64,000 nt of DNA from an uncultured bacterium (GCA_937928085.1 CALFVU010000010.1:1-64000), one strand, 5' to 3'; numbered from the stretch's first letter, positions 18,145-28,516 are shown. Notes: generated from the sequence alone by a model not told the origin. Translations and numbers: made by a program.

Positions 18145-20064
18145 ATGGTATTAGATTCAAAAATACCTTCCGGAAATTTAGAACAAAAATGGGAAAAACA
18201 TAAGTTTAATTTAAAATTAGTCAATCCTGCAAATAAAAGAAAATATGAAATCATCGTAGTTGGTACTGGCTTGGCAGGTGCATCTGCTGCAGCCACCTTA
18301 GGAGGATTAGGTTATAACGTAAAAGTTTTTACATTTCATGATACACCAAGAAGAGCACATAGTATTGCTGCACAAGGTGGAATAAACGCTGCCAAAAACT
18401 ATCAAGGAGATGGAGATAGTATTTTTAGACTTTTCTACGATACGATCAAAGGTGGAGACTTTCGTGCAAGAGAAGCCAATGTCTATCGTTTAGCGGAGGT
18501 GAGCGTAAATATAATCGATCAGTGTGTTGCTCAAGGTGTTCCTTTTGCCAGAGAATATGGAGGTTATCTAGACAACCGATCTTTTGGTGGAGCTCAGGTT
18601 TCTAGAACTTTTTATGCACGAGGTCAAACAGGGCAACAATTACTATTAGGTGCATACCAAGCCCTAATGCAACAAGTAGATGCTGGTAATGTAAAGTTAT
18701 ATACTCGATATGAACTCCTTGATATCGTAATCGTGAATGGACATGCAAAAGGAATTATTGTAAGAGATCTGGTTTCTGGAAAAATTTATAGACATAGTGC
18801 CCATGCAGTTGTTTTAGCAACCGGTGGTTATAGCAATGTATATTTTTGGTCTACGAATGCAAAAAATTGCAATGTTACAGCAACCTATAGAGCTTATAAA
18901 CGAGGTGCTTTGTTTGCCAATCCTTGCTTTACTCAAATTCATCCCACTTGTATACCGGCTTCTGGAGATTATCAATCAAAGCTTACATTGATGTCCGAGT
19001 CTTTAAGAAACGATGGAAGAGTATGGGTTCCCAAAAAACCGGGAGATAAAAGACCACCTAATGAAATTCCTGAAGAAGAAAGAGATTACTTTCTAGAACG
19101 AAAATATCCAAGTTATGGCAATTTAGTACCAAGAGATATTGCATCTCGGGCAGCTAAATATGTATGTGACGAAGGAAGAGGTGTTGGTCCCGGAGAAAAG
19201 CCTTATGCAGTTTATCTAGATTTCAAAAGTGCAATAGAAAGATTTGGAAGACAAAAAATAGAAGAAAGATATGGTAATTTATTTGAAATGTATCAAAAAA
19301 TTACTAACGAAAACCCATACGAAGTTCCAATGAGAATTTATCCAGCACCGCACTATACTATGGGAGGTTTATGGGTAGATTATAACTTAATGAGTAATAT
19401 TCAGGGTCTTTTTGTAATTGGAGAAGCAAATTTTTCTGACCATGGTGCAAATCGCTTAGGTGCCAGTGCATTAATGCAAGGTCTAGCAGATGGATATTTT
19501 ATTTTACCTTATACAATAGGTGGTTATCTAGCAGAAATTGGATGGGATAAAATTTCTGAAGATTTACCTGAATTTAAAGATGCTCAAAAAACTACAGAGG
19601 ACCAAATCAAAAAACTAATGAATATTAATGGCACAAAATCTCCGGATGATTTTCATATGGAATTAGGAAGACTTATGTTAGATAAAGTAGGTATGTCTCG
19701 CAACAAACAAGGTTTAGAAGAAGCCTTAAAGAAAATTCCAGATATACGTGAAAAGTTTTGGAAAGATTTAAGAATTCCAGGTTCTAATGAATCTTTAAAT
19801 CAAACTTTAGAAAAAGCCGGTAGAGTAGCAGACTTCTTAGAATTTGCAGAATTAATGGCATATGATGCACTACATAGAGAAGAATCTTGTGGAGGTCATT
19901 TTAGAGAAGAATATCAAACTCCAGATGGAGAAGCAGTAAGAAACGATGAAAAATTTTCTTATGTTGCTTGTTGGGAATATAAAGGTGTTGGGAATAAACC
20001 TGTCTTACACAAAGAAGATTTAAAATTCGAATTTGTTAAACCCTCTGTAAGAAGCTATAAATAA
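18145..20064 (+). CDS. sdhA: Succinate dehydrogenase flavoprotein subunit
   Basis: A 639-residue flavoprotein that oxidises succinate to fumarate at the cytoplasmic face. The FAD dinucleotide fold is [17 protein letters not shown] (about residue 35), and the covalent FAD histidine lies in [15 protein letters not shown]. Substrate and catalytic motifs [21 protein letters not shown] and [14 protein letters not shown] are intact. AGGAG precedes the ATG. The C-terminal domain with [12 protein letters not shown] is standard. The length and the absence of a SdhD gene agree with the B-type complex. Spacing to sdhB is 16 bases. Confidence 0.97.
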   Translation: MVLDSKIPSGNLEQKWEKHKFNLKLVNPANKRKYEIIVVGTGLAGASAAATLGGLGYNVKVFTFHDTPRRAHSIAAQGGINAAKNYQGDGDSIFRLFYDTIKGGDFRAREANVYRLAEVSVNIIDQCVAQGVPFAREYGGYLDNRSFGGAQVSRTFYARGQTGQQLLLGAYQALMQQVDAGNVKLYTRYELLDIVIVNGHAKGIIVRDLVSGKIYRHSAHAVVLATGGYSNVYFWSTNAKNCNVTATYRAYKRGALFANPCFTQIHPTCIPASGDYQSKLTLMSESLRNDGRVWVPKKPGDKRPPNEIPEEERDYFLERKYPSYGNLVPRDIASRAAKYVCDEGRGVGPGEKPYAVYLDFKSAIERFGRQKIEERYGNLFEMYQKITNENPYEVPMRIYPAPHYTMGGLWVDYNLMSNIQGLFVIGEANFSDHGANRLGASALMQGLADGYFILPYTIGGYLAEIGWDKISEDLPEFKDAQKTTEDQIKKLMNINGTKSPDDFHMELGRLMLDKVGMSRNKQGLEEALKKIPDIREKFWKDLRIPGSNESLNQTLEKAGRVADFLEFAELMAYDALHREESCGGHFREEYQTPDGEAVRNDEKFSYVACWEYKGVGNKPVLHKEDLKFEFVKPSVRSYK

Positions 20065-20080
20065 TTAAAAAGGAGTTACT

Positions 20081-20866
20081 ATGAAAATCAAATTACACAT
20101 ATGGAGGCAATCAGGGCCTAATGACGAAGGAGAATTTGTAAGTTACGAAGTAGAAAATGTAAGTACCCATTGGTCGTTTCTAGAATTATTAGATGTTTTG
20201 AATAATCAATTAATCAAAAAAGGCGAAGAACCTGTAACATTTGAACATGATTGTAGAGAGGGTATTTGTGGATCTTGTGGATTTATGATTAATGGGGTAC
20301 CACATGGTAGACAATATTCTCCCGAAGGTAGAACCACTGTGTGTCAATTACATATGTATAAATTCAAGGACGGAGATGAACTTTACCTAGAACCTTTTAG
20401 AGCAAAAGCATTTCCTGTTATAAAAGATCTTATGGTAGATAGAAGTGCTTTTGATCAAATTATCGCTGCGGGGGGTTATATAACTGTGAAAGCAGGAAAT
20501 GCACCAGATGCAGATACAATTCTTATCCCAAAAGAAGTAGCCAACGAAGCTATGAATGCTGCAGAATGCATAGGATGTGGTGCTTGTGTTGCATCCTGTA
20601 AGAATGCATCAGCTATGCTTTTTGTTTCTGCAAAAATTTCTCATTTAGGACTACTACCACAAGGACAAATAGAAAGAAAAAGAAGAGCACAAAGAATGAT
20701 TGCAAAAATGGATGAACTAGGATTCGGAAATTGTACGAATCAATATGAATGCGAAGCTGTTTGTCCAAAAGGAATCCGAAAAGACTTTATCGGAAGGATG
20801 AATAAAGATTATATTTTTTCTTTAAATACAAACATAGAAACTGAAAAAGAAACAATAGCAATATAA
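20081..20866 (+). CDS. sdhB: Succinate dehydrogenase iron-sulfur subunit
   Basis: A 261-residue electron-transfer subunit with three clusters. The [2Fe-2S] cysteines are in [14 protein letters not shown] and a later TVCQLH; the second site is [13 protein letters not shown] and the third is [14 protein letters not shown]. These link SdhA to the heme subunit. The ribosome site AAGGAG is strong. The gene closes the operon and is followed at once by a rho-independent terminator. Sequence and size are typical of B-type (menaquinone-linked) complexes. Confidence 0.97.
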   Translation: MKIKLHIWRQSGPNDEGEFVSYEVENVSTHWSFLELLDVLNNQLIKKGEEPVTFEHDCREGICGSCGFMINGVPHGRQYSPEGRTTVCQLHMYKFKDGDELYLEPFRAKAFPVIKDLMVDRSAFDQIIAAGGYITVKAGNAPDADTILIPKEVANEAMNAAECIGCGACVASCKNASAMLFVSAKISHLGLLPQGQIERKRRAQRMIAKMDELGFGNCTNQYECEAVCPKGIRKDFIGRMNKDYIFSLNTNIETEKETIAI

Positions 20867-20898
20867 AAATTGAGAGTAAAAACTCTCAATTTTTTTTT
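20866..20898 (+). terminator. Rho-independent terminator after sdhB
   Basis: An 11-bp stem (AAAATTGAGAG pairing with CTCTCAATTTT) with a short A-rich loop is followed by a long T run. It starts at the sdhB stop codon and ends the sdhCAB transcript. The A run on the other side could let it act in both directions. Confidence 0.88.
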
Positions 20899-20926
20899 AA
20901 AATTCAATTTTTGAATTCTTTTTTGA

Positions 20927-21568
20927 ATGGAAAAAATAAATAAAAAAGTAATTACGATTAAAGATGTTGTTGAATTTTTAAATCTTAATGTAATCTCTTC
21001 TTTTCCTACGAAATTAGAAATTCAAAAAGAATTTAAAAAACTTATTAAAATCTATCATCCCGACACATCTAATAGAATCGATGCTCATGAAAAAACTATT
21101 TTTTTAATCAATTTTTACAAGGAAATTCTAAAAAATTATGATTTTTATAAAAAAGAATACGAAAATTTTTTATTACAAAACAAATCAAAAGAAGAAAATA
21201 TTTGGAACTTATTAATCATTGAATATAAAAATACTTTGATTGGTTTACCCTCAAATAGTTTACTTTATTTTGTTCATAAGAATGATATTTTCTTTTTTAT
21301 AGAAAAAATGAAAATTTATGTACAATATAAAAATAAAAATTATGTGTTTTTACCTCAAAATTTAGAAAATCCAAATAATCATAATAATATACGTTATTTT
21401 GGATTATTTCATCAACCTTTTTTTTTTGCAATTCCTTTCGAAGATAAAATCAAAATCGCATCTACAATTAATATAAACAAAGACCAAATCCAATGGAATC
21501 TTGAATTTGGATTCATTAAGGATCAAGAGAAAATCATTTACATTTGGAAATATTTTAAAAATCAATAG
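20927..21568 (+). CDS. J-domain protein
   Basis: A 213-residue protein with an N-terminal J domain (about 8-75). The HPD tripeptide that stimulates DnaK ATPase is present in KIYHPDTSN. The rest (about 80-213) is beta-rich and not recognised; it lacks the Gly/Phe and zinc regions of true DnaJ, so it is a specialised co-chaperone. The following methyltransferase gene starts one base after its stop, so the two are probably cotranscribed. Client unknown. Confidence 0.72.
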   Translation: MEKINKKVITIKDVVEFLNLNVISSFPTKLEIQKEFKKLIKIYHPDTSNRIDAHEKTIFLINFYKEILKNYDFYKKEYENFLLQNKSKEENIWNLLIIEYKNTLIGLPSNSLLYFVHKNDIFFFIEKMKIYVQYKNKNYVFLPQNLENPNNHNNIRYFGLFHQPFFFAIPFEDKIKIASTININKDQIQWNLEFGFIKDQEKIIYIWKYFKNQ

Positions 21569-21569
21569 G

Positions 21570-22367
21570 ATGAATTGCCCCCATACTCAAGAACCCTTAA
21601 AAGAATGGAGATATTCATCAGATTTTTTGATTGCTCCCACTACAAAAATCATTTATAATCAACAATGGCAATCATTAAATTACGACCAAGACTATTTTTT
21701 AAAAGAATATAAAAATCAATATCAGATCACATATTTAGAAGATGAAGAAAATCTAAGAAACATTTATAAAAAAAGAATAAAAGTTTTAAAAAAATTTTTA
21801 TCTTTCCATTCTAGTTTATTAGAATTGGGATGTGCCACTGGATTTTTTTTGGATGAAGTCAAAAATATTTTTTCTAAAACTTTAGGAATTGAAATTTCTA
21901 CCTTTGCTAGCTTTTATGGTAAAAAAAAATTCAATTTAAACATAGAAAACATAGATCTAATTGAATTTATCTCAAAAAATACTCAAAGATATGATGTAGT
22001 AGCTTCTTTTTATGTGATTGAACATTTTAAAGAACAAAAAAAAATATTTGAATTTATATCTAAAACTTTAAATAAAAATGGTTTATGGATTTGTTCTCTA
22101 CCATCCACATTTGGTCCTTTGTTTATGTTTCATCCATTACAATGGAAAGAAACTCATCCTAAAGATCATTTTGTTGATTATAATCCAAAAGCACTAAAAA
22201 CAATACTAAAACTTTATCACTTAAAATTACTATGGATTCGACCAGCATCTTATCATCAAGAAAGGACAAAAGGATTTTTAAATTTTTTGACTCCCAGAAT
22301 GTATCAATTGTATTCTGATTTTACTTGTTTCGGAGACACTTTAGAATTTATTGCTGTAAAACAATAA
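21570..22367 (+). CDS. SAM-dependent class I methyltransferase
   Basis: The ATG at 21570, just after the J-domain stop, gives 265 residues starting MNCPHTQEPLKEW. The SAM-binding motif is LLELGCATGFFLDEV, followed by LGIEIS and VVASFYVIEHF, typical of type 11/12 methyltransferases. Members with an N-terminal Cys-Pro segment often modify sugars or lipids in envelope glycan pathways. The acceptor is unknown. The stop lies just before the convergent end of murJ. Confidence 0.83.
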   Translation: MNCPHTQEPLKEWRYSSDFLIAPTTKIIYNQQWQSLNYDQDYFLKEYKNQYQITYLEDEENLRNIYKKRIKVLKKFLSFHSSLLELGCATGFFLDEVKNIFSKTLGIEISTFASFYGKKKFNLNIENIDLIEFISKNTQRYDVVASFYVIEHFKEQKKIFEFISKTLNKNGLWICSLPSTFGPLFMFHPLQWKETHPKDHFVDYNPKALKTILKLYHLKLLWIRPASYHQERTKGFLNFLTPRMYQLYSDFTCFGDTLEFIAVKQ

Positions 22368-22368
22368 A

Positions 22369-24024
22369 TTATGTTTTCGAATTCTTTATAAGTTTTTTTG
22401 AAAAAATTTCTTCTATTACTTTCCATTCTTTACTCAAAAGTTTTTTAGATAACAAAAAATGTATAGCCATACTTCCTGAAATTCCAATAGCTAGAACAAA
22501 TAAAGAATATTCTCTGGAAGGTAGAGATTGTATTTTATTAAAATCATTATATAAAAGAGATTTTGTAAAGCTATAAAGTTCTTTTTCAAATGGAAAAGTA
22601 AAAAAAATTTTCAAAATTAATAAATAAATAATTATAACAAAAGAAATAGATAAAATGTTTTTAATAAAGTAAAAAAATTCTTTTAATGGAATTTCCAAAT
22701 TTCTTCTTATGAAAAATAATAACAAGGCAAAATTGAAGATTGAGCTTAAAGAAGTGCTTAAAGCTAAACCTCCATGTTCTAAAATTGGTATCAATAAAAG
22801 GTTCATGATTAAATTTAAACTTATGGTTAAAAAGAGAATTCTTACAGGTGTTTTTGTATTTTGATAAGCATAATAAGAAGAAGTTAATATTTTATTCATA
22901 CTATAAAAAGGGATTCCCAAAACATAAAATTGAAGACACCACCATGTAATCACAGTAGACTGAAAATTCCACAAACCACCGGAAAATAAAAAATGAACAA
23001 TCCAAGGACCTAACAAATAAAGACCAATTGTAGCTGGAATTGTAAGATATAACGAAAAACGAATCGCATAAAATAATTCCATCCCTGATTCTCGTCTTGA
23101 TACATGATTTCTAATGTGCTGCACCAATACAGGTAGAATCGTTGTAGAAATAGCTACTCCAATAATTCCAGTCGGTAATTGAATCAATCTATGGGCAAAT
23201 CGTAAAGCAGGAATAGCTCCTTCTACTTTGACTAAATAGCTTGCTAAAAAAATATCTAACAGTTGATTTAATTGAAAAATACTAGCCCCTATGATAGCAG
23301 GTAAGACCATAGAAAAAAGTTTCTTAACAATAGGTTCTTTCCAATAATTATAAAAAAATTGTATTTTTGGTTCTATCCTGTTTCTCTTTAAAACAAAATA
23401 TAAAAAAAAGCAAGTAAAAACACTTCCTAAAACTACCGTGATAGAAAGAATTATCGCAACAGTTTCTATAGAAATCACAATAAAAGAATTCAAAAAAAGA
23501 ATTGATAAAAATGTAAAGATAAACACCAAATTTAAAATAATTGGAACTAAAGAAGGGATCACAAAAGAATTATGTGTATTTAAAATTCCTGAAAATACAG
23601 AAGCAATACTAATAAATCCAATGAATACAAATAAAATCTGAGACATAAAAATCAATAGTTCAATTTCTTCTTTTTGTTTTCCCACATATAGAGGAAGAAT
23701 CAAAGGAAAAAGAAAAATCATTATACTTATAAATATTACAAAAAAAATTGACAAAAAACCTATAATTTTTCCACTACTTAACTTTCCTTCTAATTCTGAT
23801 TTTTTTAAAGACTCTGAGTATAAAGGAATAAAAGACTGAGACAAAATACCTTCCGCCAATAAATTTCTTAACATATTTGGAAACATATATGCAATTTCCC
23901 AATACGAAGAGATCATTCCGGTACCAAAAAATCTTGCTAAAAAATGATCTCTCCACAAACCCAATACTCGAGAGACCATAGTCATAAAAGTAAGTTTTAA
24001 GGAATTTTTTATACTTGAGTTCAC
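22369..24024 (-). CDS. murJ: Lipid II flippase MurJ
   Basis: A 551-residue membrane protein of the MOP superfamily with about 14 helices. It flips lipid II for peptidoglycan synthesis. Recognisable segments are SRVLGLWRDHFLARFFG at the start, MFPNMLRNLLAEGILSQSFIP, and LPTGIIGVAISTTILPVL. The start is a GTG (24024) that overlaps the stop of the upstream STAS-zinc-ribbon gene by four bases (GTGA). The two genes are therefore translationally coupled, although no functional link is known. Confidence 0.93.
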   Translation of the reverse strand: MNSSIKNSLKLTFMTMVSRVLGLWRDHFLARFFGTGMISSYWEIAYMFPNMLRNLLAEGILSQSFIPLYSESLKKSELEGKLSSGKIIGFLSIFFVIFISIMIFLFPLILPLYVGKQKEEIELLIFMSQILFVFIGFISIASVFSGILNTHNSFVIPSLVPIILNLVFIFTFLSILFLNSFIVISIETVAIILSITVVLGSVFTCFFLYFVLKRNRIEPKIQFFYNYWKEPIVKKLFSMVLPAIIGASIFQLNQLLDIFLASYLVKVEGAIPALRFAHRLIQLPTGIIGVAISTTILPVLVQHIRNHVSRRESGMELFYAIRFSLYLTIPATIGLYLLGPWIVHFLFSGGLWNFQSTVITWWCLQFYVLGIPFYSMNKILTSSYYAYQNTKTPVRILFLTISLNLIMNLLLIPILEHGGLALSTSLSSIFNFALLLFFIRRNLEIPLKEFFYFIKNILSISFVIIIYLLILKIFFTFPFEKELYSFTKSLLYNDFNKIQSLPSREYSLFVLAIGISGSMAIHFLLSKKLLSKEWKVIEEIFSKKLIKNSKT

Positions 24025-24920
24025 AAAGAATCAAAAATTTCAATAGAGCTATCTGGTAAAATATTTAATTTTGCATTACAACTTGGGCATAAATGCTTTC
24101 CCCATTGTTTGACTCGTAAAGCTTGATTACATTTAGGACAATGAAAAATATAAAAACCATCAATTTTTTTAACATTTTGATCTGTAGGTGATGTTTGCTT
24201 TATTTCAGTGATTTCATTCTGAATATTTTGAACTTCTTTTTTTAATTCAGAAACCATTTGTAGTAAGCTTTCCTGAGATTCATTGATAGAATCTATACGA
24301 ATTTGAAGTTCTTTTAAGTACGATTCATTTGATTGTTTTATTTCTTCAAGTTTTAGGTTTAATATATCAAAAATTTCTTTATTATAAGTTTTTTCTTCGT
24401 AGTGTTCTACTTTTTTATTGATTTTTTCGATTTGCTCTTTTAAATTCGAAAAATAATTTCTTATACTTTCTAAATCTCCATTACGATTTACTTCAGTTTT
24501 TTGAATATTTTTTTTTTCGAAAGATAAGTTTTTTTCTTCAATCATTAAACTATTGATTGTATTTTCTAGATAACGAAAAATAATTTCCTTAGATTCGGAG
24601 TAATCTTCGCAAACAATCACATAGTTTAACAAATTTAAAAATTTTAATAATAAAAATATTTCTTCTTTTGGCTGAATAAGAATAATTTTTCCATTTCTTT
24701 TCGAAAAATATTTGATACTTTCTACAAATACTCGAATACCATCACCTGATAAGGATTGCAAAGAAGATATATCTAAAACTAAAAATTTCTTTTCTTCGGG
24801 TATACTAAAAATACTTTTTTTAAACGCTAATGCATTTTGATCATGAATTTGACCTTTTACATTCAGAAATACAGTTTGTGATGTTAAAAGATCTTGTTTT
24901 GTTTGTAATTCTTGTGACAT
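24021..24920 (-). CDS. STAS domain, coiled coil, zinc ribbon protein
   Basis: A 299-residue protein with three parts. Residues 10-115 form a STAS (anti-anti-sigma-like) domain with LVLDISSLQSLSGDGIRVFVES, where the Ser of SLSGDG matches the usual phosphorylation site. Residues 125-245 form a long charged coiled coil. Residues 258-290 are a zinc ribbon (CPKCNQALRVKQWGKHLCPSC). I do not know this combination as a named family. STAS domains normally work in partner-switching with a kinase and phosphatase, neither of which is adjacent. The upstream gene, 15 bases away, encodes a membrane protein with a sensor-like outer domain, a possible partner. Confidence 0.7.
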   Translation of the reverse strand: MSQELQTKQDLLTSQTVFLNVKGQIHDQNALAFKKSIFSIPEEKKFLVLDISSLQSLSGDGIRVFVESIKYFSKRNGKIILIQPKEEIFLLLKFLNLLNYVIVCEDYSESKEIIFRYLENTINSLMIEEKNLSFEKKNIQKTEVNRNGDLESIRNYFSNLKEQIEKINKKVEHYEEKTYNKEIFDILNLKLEEIKQSNESYLKELQIRIDSINESQESLLQMVSELKKEVQNIQNEITEIKQTSPTDQNVKKIDGFYIFHCPKCNQALRVKQWGKHLCPSCNAKLNILPDSSIEIFDSL

Positions 24921-24935
24921 AATTTATCCTTTATC

Positions 24936-25940
24936 TTATTCTAAAGGTTGAGCATCCATTATACTTTCATATTCATTATTGATTCTTTTTATTGTTATTT
25001 TTTTTTCTTTTGGTTGATTTGTTTTTCTGTAATCTTCTAAAAAAATTACCTCAGCTTGATTAATATCGTTTTTGTCTTCTGTGATTTGTTGAATTTGTTC
25101 TACTTGAGTCTCTTCTTGTTTAACTTCTTCAGGGATTTTTTCTACATCTTTGTATTTTTTAAAATCAAATATTTGTTTTTGTTTGTTTTTTAATAAAAGC
25201 ATAAATAACAATACTACAAAACTAAAAAATAATAAAATACCTATAGAAAAAGACAAAGCAAATACGAAAAGCATATCTCGAATCCAATAACTTATTAAAG
25301 GACCTATTCCCTGATTTTCTATGATTAAATGCAAAGAACCTTTAGGAAGAACTTCATCGGGAGGATATACACTAGTATAAACATGAAATTCATTTGCTAA
25401 AATTTCTGGAATAGAATTTTCGATCCAGTTTTGAATTTTTTCTTCTATGTTAAATAAAGGTTTAACAAAAAGATTTATTTTTTTTACAATTTCTGGATAT
25501 TCAATTTTAGCTTTTCCAATAATTTCTAATTTTATAGGATTTCCAGAAAATAAAACAGTTTTTAATTTATATTTTTGGGGATCTAAATATGGCTGAAAAT
25601 CCTTTGCTACTTTTACAATCTCATTATGAGCTATGATTTGATCTTTTTCATTTAACAAAAAAATTTCTTTAATTTTATAAGGATCAAGTTTTGAATTATT
25701 ATTTTCCATAATTCTCGACATAATGTTACTAAGAGAGATCATATTGTCATAATATATACTTTCACCACTCATACTGTCTAATGCTAATGTTATTTCCATT
25801 GCTCTATTTTTTGTCTGTAATTGTATTTCTTCTATAAAATTCTTACCACTTTGATAAATATATATAATAGGTATCATGAATGCCGAAAATAAAACAATAC
25901 TAATCAAAAATATTGCGAAAATTAATTTTGCAACTTTCAT
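24936..25940 (-). CDS. Two-helix membrane protein with sensor-like outer domain
   Basis: A 334-residue protein with membrane helices at about 5-28 and 222-250. Between them lies a periplasmic region of about 190 residues with a chemoreceptor-like layout: a helix after the first membrane segment, then KEIFLLNEKDQIIAHNEI, which resembles a single-Cache strand pair. The cytoplasmic tail (251-334) is charged, Gln/Glu-rich and apparently disordered, with no kinase, HAMP or methyl-accepting domain. It may pass a signal through the adjacent STAS protein. No family recognised; periplasmic sensing is inferred from topology only. Confidence 0.65.
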   Translation of the reverse strand: MKVAKLIFAIFLISIVLFSAFMIPIIYIYQSGKNFIEEIQLQTKNRAMEITLALDSMSGESIYYDNMISLSNIMSRIMENNNSKLDPYKIKEIFLLNEKDQIIAHNEIVKVAKDFQPYLDPQKYKLKTVLFSGNPIKLEIIGKAKIEYPEIVKKINLFVKPLFNIEEKIQNWIENSIPEILANEFHVYTSVYPPDEVLPKGSLHLIIENQGIGPLISYWIRDMLFVFALSFSIGILLFFSFVVLLFMLLLKNKQKQIFDFKKYKDVEKIPEEVKQEETQVEQIQQITEDKNDINQAEVIFLEDYRKTNQPKEKKITIKRINNEYESIMDAQPLE

Positions 25941-26113
25941 TATACTAATTATCGTAGATTACCTGTATTTGAAAAAGAAATTTTTTAAATGTAGAATTAA
26001 AACTATTATCATTTTTTTACACCAAACTACAATTAAGAATCAATTCTAATTTTAAAAAAATCTTTCATTTTTTTTAATTGACAAATATTTTGATTTTTTA
26101 TTACTAGGATTTT

Positions 26114-27301
26114 ATGAAAAAACTTTTTGTTATACTAATAATGTTAGATTTTTTCTTTTGCTCAAGCTTAAAAGAAATTCAAGAAATTTCCCATTCGCGC
26201 AACGAAGAAACTACTCTCTATCCAAAAAAAGCATTAGACTTAAAAGAACAAGATACCTATTATCAAGATCATCAACCAACGATTCAATATCAACCTAACA
26301 TCTATCAAAAAAAAGAAGAAAAAAGACAAATCATTTATGAATCTAGAATTGAATTGCAAGTAAAAAAAATAGAAGAAACGATTCAAATCATTAAAAAATA
26401 TACAGAATCTTATAAAGGTTATATTGAAGTTTTAGAAAATAGAAAAGATGAAAATTCTTCTTACTTAAAAATCAGAATACCAGTGGAACATTTTTTTGGA
26501 CTTTTAGATCAATTGTTTTTATTAGGCAATGTAAAAAAGCATTCCATTTTTGCAGAAGATGTTTCTAAAAACCTTCAAGATGTAGAGTCTAGAATTAAAA
26601 CATTAAAACACTTAAGAAATCGACTTTATGAATTATTTCAAAAAGCAACAAAAGTAGATGAAAAAGCTAAAATTCTAAAAGAAATTAATAGACTTACTTC
26701 GGAAATAGAAGAATTAGAAGCTACACAAGAATATTTAAAAAATAAAGCTACTTATTCTACTATAGAATTATTTCTAAAAACAGGAGAATCTTGGGAAAAA
26801 CCAATTTTTTTAACTTCTCCATTTTTATGGATTCAAAATTTAAATCCTTTACAAAGAACAATTTTTAATGAACCTCAAGGATTTTTTTCTAAATTTTTTG
26901 TAAAAAATACGTTTTATACTTTACTAAACAAAATCAAAGTACCAGAAACGTTTTTTAATAATAAAGAAAATTTCATTCACAAAAAAGAACCATACTTACT
27001 GTATTCTCCCTTAAGTGTAGGAATTCGCTTGGGAGTGATTCCTAATGAACCCTATGGAACAAGTGAATTTTGGACAAAAGCAATTCAAGAAGAATTTAAA
27101 AAAAGAAACTACGAATTGATTAGTGAAAAAAAAGAAAACAACATAAAGTATTTAAGTTTTAAAATCAATGATGGAATTCGAGTATATTATTATGAGATTC
27201 AGATATTTACAATAGACGAAGAGGTAGCAATTATAGAAATCTTTTATCCTAATGAATCAGCCTATAACCAAATGAACAGCAAAATAAAAAATTTGTTATA
27301 A
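26114..27301 (+). CDS. DUF4349-like lipoprotein
   Basis: A 395-residue lipoprotein with lipobox DFFFC (Cys16). The core (about 75-225) matches DUF4349: IIYESRIELQVKKIEETIQ, GYIEVLENR, LKIRIPVEHFFGLLDQL, a coiled coil, then KATYSTIELFL. DUF4349 proteins are envelope proteins of unknown role with one long helical hairpin. The C-terminal 150 residues are not recognised. A TTGACA box lies about 35 bases upstream of the ATG, but the -10 is poor. The next gene, nine bases downstream, encodes a related protein. Confidence 0.72.
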   Translation: MKKLFVILIMLDFFFCSSLKEIQEISHSRNEETTLYPKKALDLKEQDTYYQDHQPTIQYQPNIYQKKEEKRQIIYESRIELQVKKIEETIQIIKKYTESYKGYIEVLENRKDENSSYLKIRIPVEHFFGLLDQLFLLGNVKKHSIFAEDVSKNLQDVESRIKTLKHLRNRLYELFQKATKVDEKAKILKEINRLTSEIEELEATQEYLKNKATYSTIELFLKTGESWEKPIFLTSPFLWIQNLNPLQRTIFNEPQGFFSKFFVKNTFYTLLNKIKVPETFFNNKENFIHKKEPYLLYSPLSVGIRLGVIPNEPYGTSEFWTKAIQEEFKKRNYELISEKKENNIKYLSFKINDGIRVYYYEIQIFTIDEEVAIIEIFYPNESAYNQMNSKIKNLL

Positions 27302-27310
27302 GGAAAGTAT

Positions 27311-28351
27311 ATGAAACATTTTATTAAACTTTTAGTGTTTTTTGCTACATTACATCTTTATCCAAATGAAAATCTTTATCACATAAAGATACAAATTACA
27401 TTAAAAGTGAACTCTCCCGAAATAGTAAGAAAATATTTATTAAATTTTGCTAACGAAAAAAAAGGATATCTTAAGAATTTTGATAATACTTCTATTACGT
27501 TAGTTTTTCCAAATCAAGTAAACAAGGAAGAAATCATCTCCTACATAAAAAATTTAGGAACAATTGTAACCCAAAATCTAAAATTAGAAGATTATAACGA
27601 CGAAATTTTAAAGCTTCAAACTAAAATCAAAGTAAAAGAAAAATATCTTAATGAATTGAATCAACTAACTAAAGAAGCAAATCTTCTACAAACTCTTGAT
27701 GTGGAGAAAGAGATTTCTAAGGTCATAGAAGAATTAGAAGCATTAAAAGGAAATTATTATTACTATTTAGAGTTGTCATCTACACAAGAATTAAAGATTC
27801 TATTTACATTTTTGGATGCTTCAACCATTCCTATGATTTCTGCACCGGGTTGGATTAAAACAATAGGTATTTTTAATTTTTTACAATTTTTCAGAGAAGA
27901 TATATTTTATCAAGTAAGTAAAAAAAACATAGCTTCTTCTTTATCAAATTTTTGTAAGTATAACAACAATAAGTTTTTTTTAGAAAAATATATTACAGCG
28001 GATGGTATTGCATTAGGTGTACGAAAAGTTAAAAATATTCCTAAAGCAGAAACAAATCTTATATGGGAAGAATCTGTTATTTTCTTTTTGGAAGGAAATG
28101 GATATACTATTAAAGAAAAAAAAATTATAGGAGATTTTCATTATATTTTATCAGAAGGTATTACAAAAGAAGAAAAGTTTATATATGGAATTGCTTTTAA
28201 AATAAATGAAGAAGATAAAGAAACCCTTACTCTTATTGAATTTGGAGGAACAGAAAAACATTTCCATAAATATAAAGAAGAAATACAAAAATTCATACAA
28301 AACTATAAAAAAAAAATGACTCTACAAATTATACCTTTACTTGCGAAATAA
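27311..28351 (+). CDS. Exported DUF4349-like paralogue
   Basis: A 346-residue protein with a signal peptide (MKHFIKLLVFFATLHLYPNE). It keeps the same plan as its neighbour: a beta strand (YHIKIQITLKVNSPE), GYLKN, a coiled coil (about 100-150) with DEILKLQTKIKVKEKYLNE, then a C-terminal domain like that of the upstream protein (a GVRLG/GVRKV-type segment followed by FWTKA/IWEES-type residues). There is no lipobox Cys. This looks like an old tandem duplication after which one copy lost its lipid anchor. AAGGAAAG precedes the ATG. Function unknown. Confidence 0.65.
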   Translation: MKHFIKLLVFFATLHLYPNENLYHIKIQITLKVNSPEIVRKYLLNFANEKKGYLKNFDNTSITLVFPNQVNKEEIISYIKNLGTIVTQNLKLEDYNDEILKLQTKIKVKEKYLNELNQLTKEANLLQTLDVEKEISKVIEELEALKGNYYYYLELSSTQELKILFTFLDASTIPMISAPGWIKTIGIFNFLQFFREDIFYQVSKKNIASSLSNFCKYNNNKFFLEKYITADGIALGVRKVKNIPKAETNLIWEESVIFFLEGNGYTIKEKKIIGDFHYILSEGITKEEKFIYGIAFKINEEDKETLTLIEFGGTEKHFHKYKEEIQKFIQNYKKKMTLQIIPLLAK

Positions 28352-28354
28352 AAA

Positions 28355-28427
28355 TGCGCCCAGATGGATTTGAACCATCGACCTTTTGATTCGTAGTCAA
28401 ATGCTCTATCCACTGAGCTATGGGCGC
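28355..28427 (-). tRNA. tRNA-Arg (ACG)
   Basis: Read on the minus strand, the acceptor stem GCGCCCA pairs with TGGGCGC, the D arm is GCTC/GAGC, the anticodon arm TTTGA/TCAAA encloses CTACGAA with anticodon ACG, and the T arm GATGG/CCATC encloses TTCAAAT. Discriminator base is A; CCA is not encoded. The A at position 34 is presumably edited to inosine by TadA. Confidence 0.95.
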
Positions 28428-28516
28428 CTGTACTAAATTTTTCTTTCGAAATACTTTGTAAATAAAATTTAGTTTTAATGATTGACTTTTAAGAAACTTA
28501 AATTTAATTTTATGTA

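Noticed and set aside
22325..22576. 83-codon plus-strand frame at the end of murJ
   Set aside because: It overlaps the end of the methyltransferase and the well-supported murJ on the other strand.
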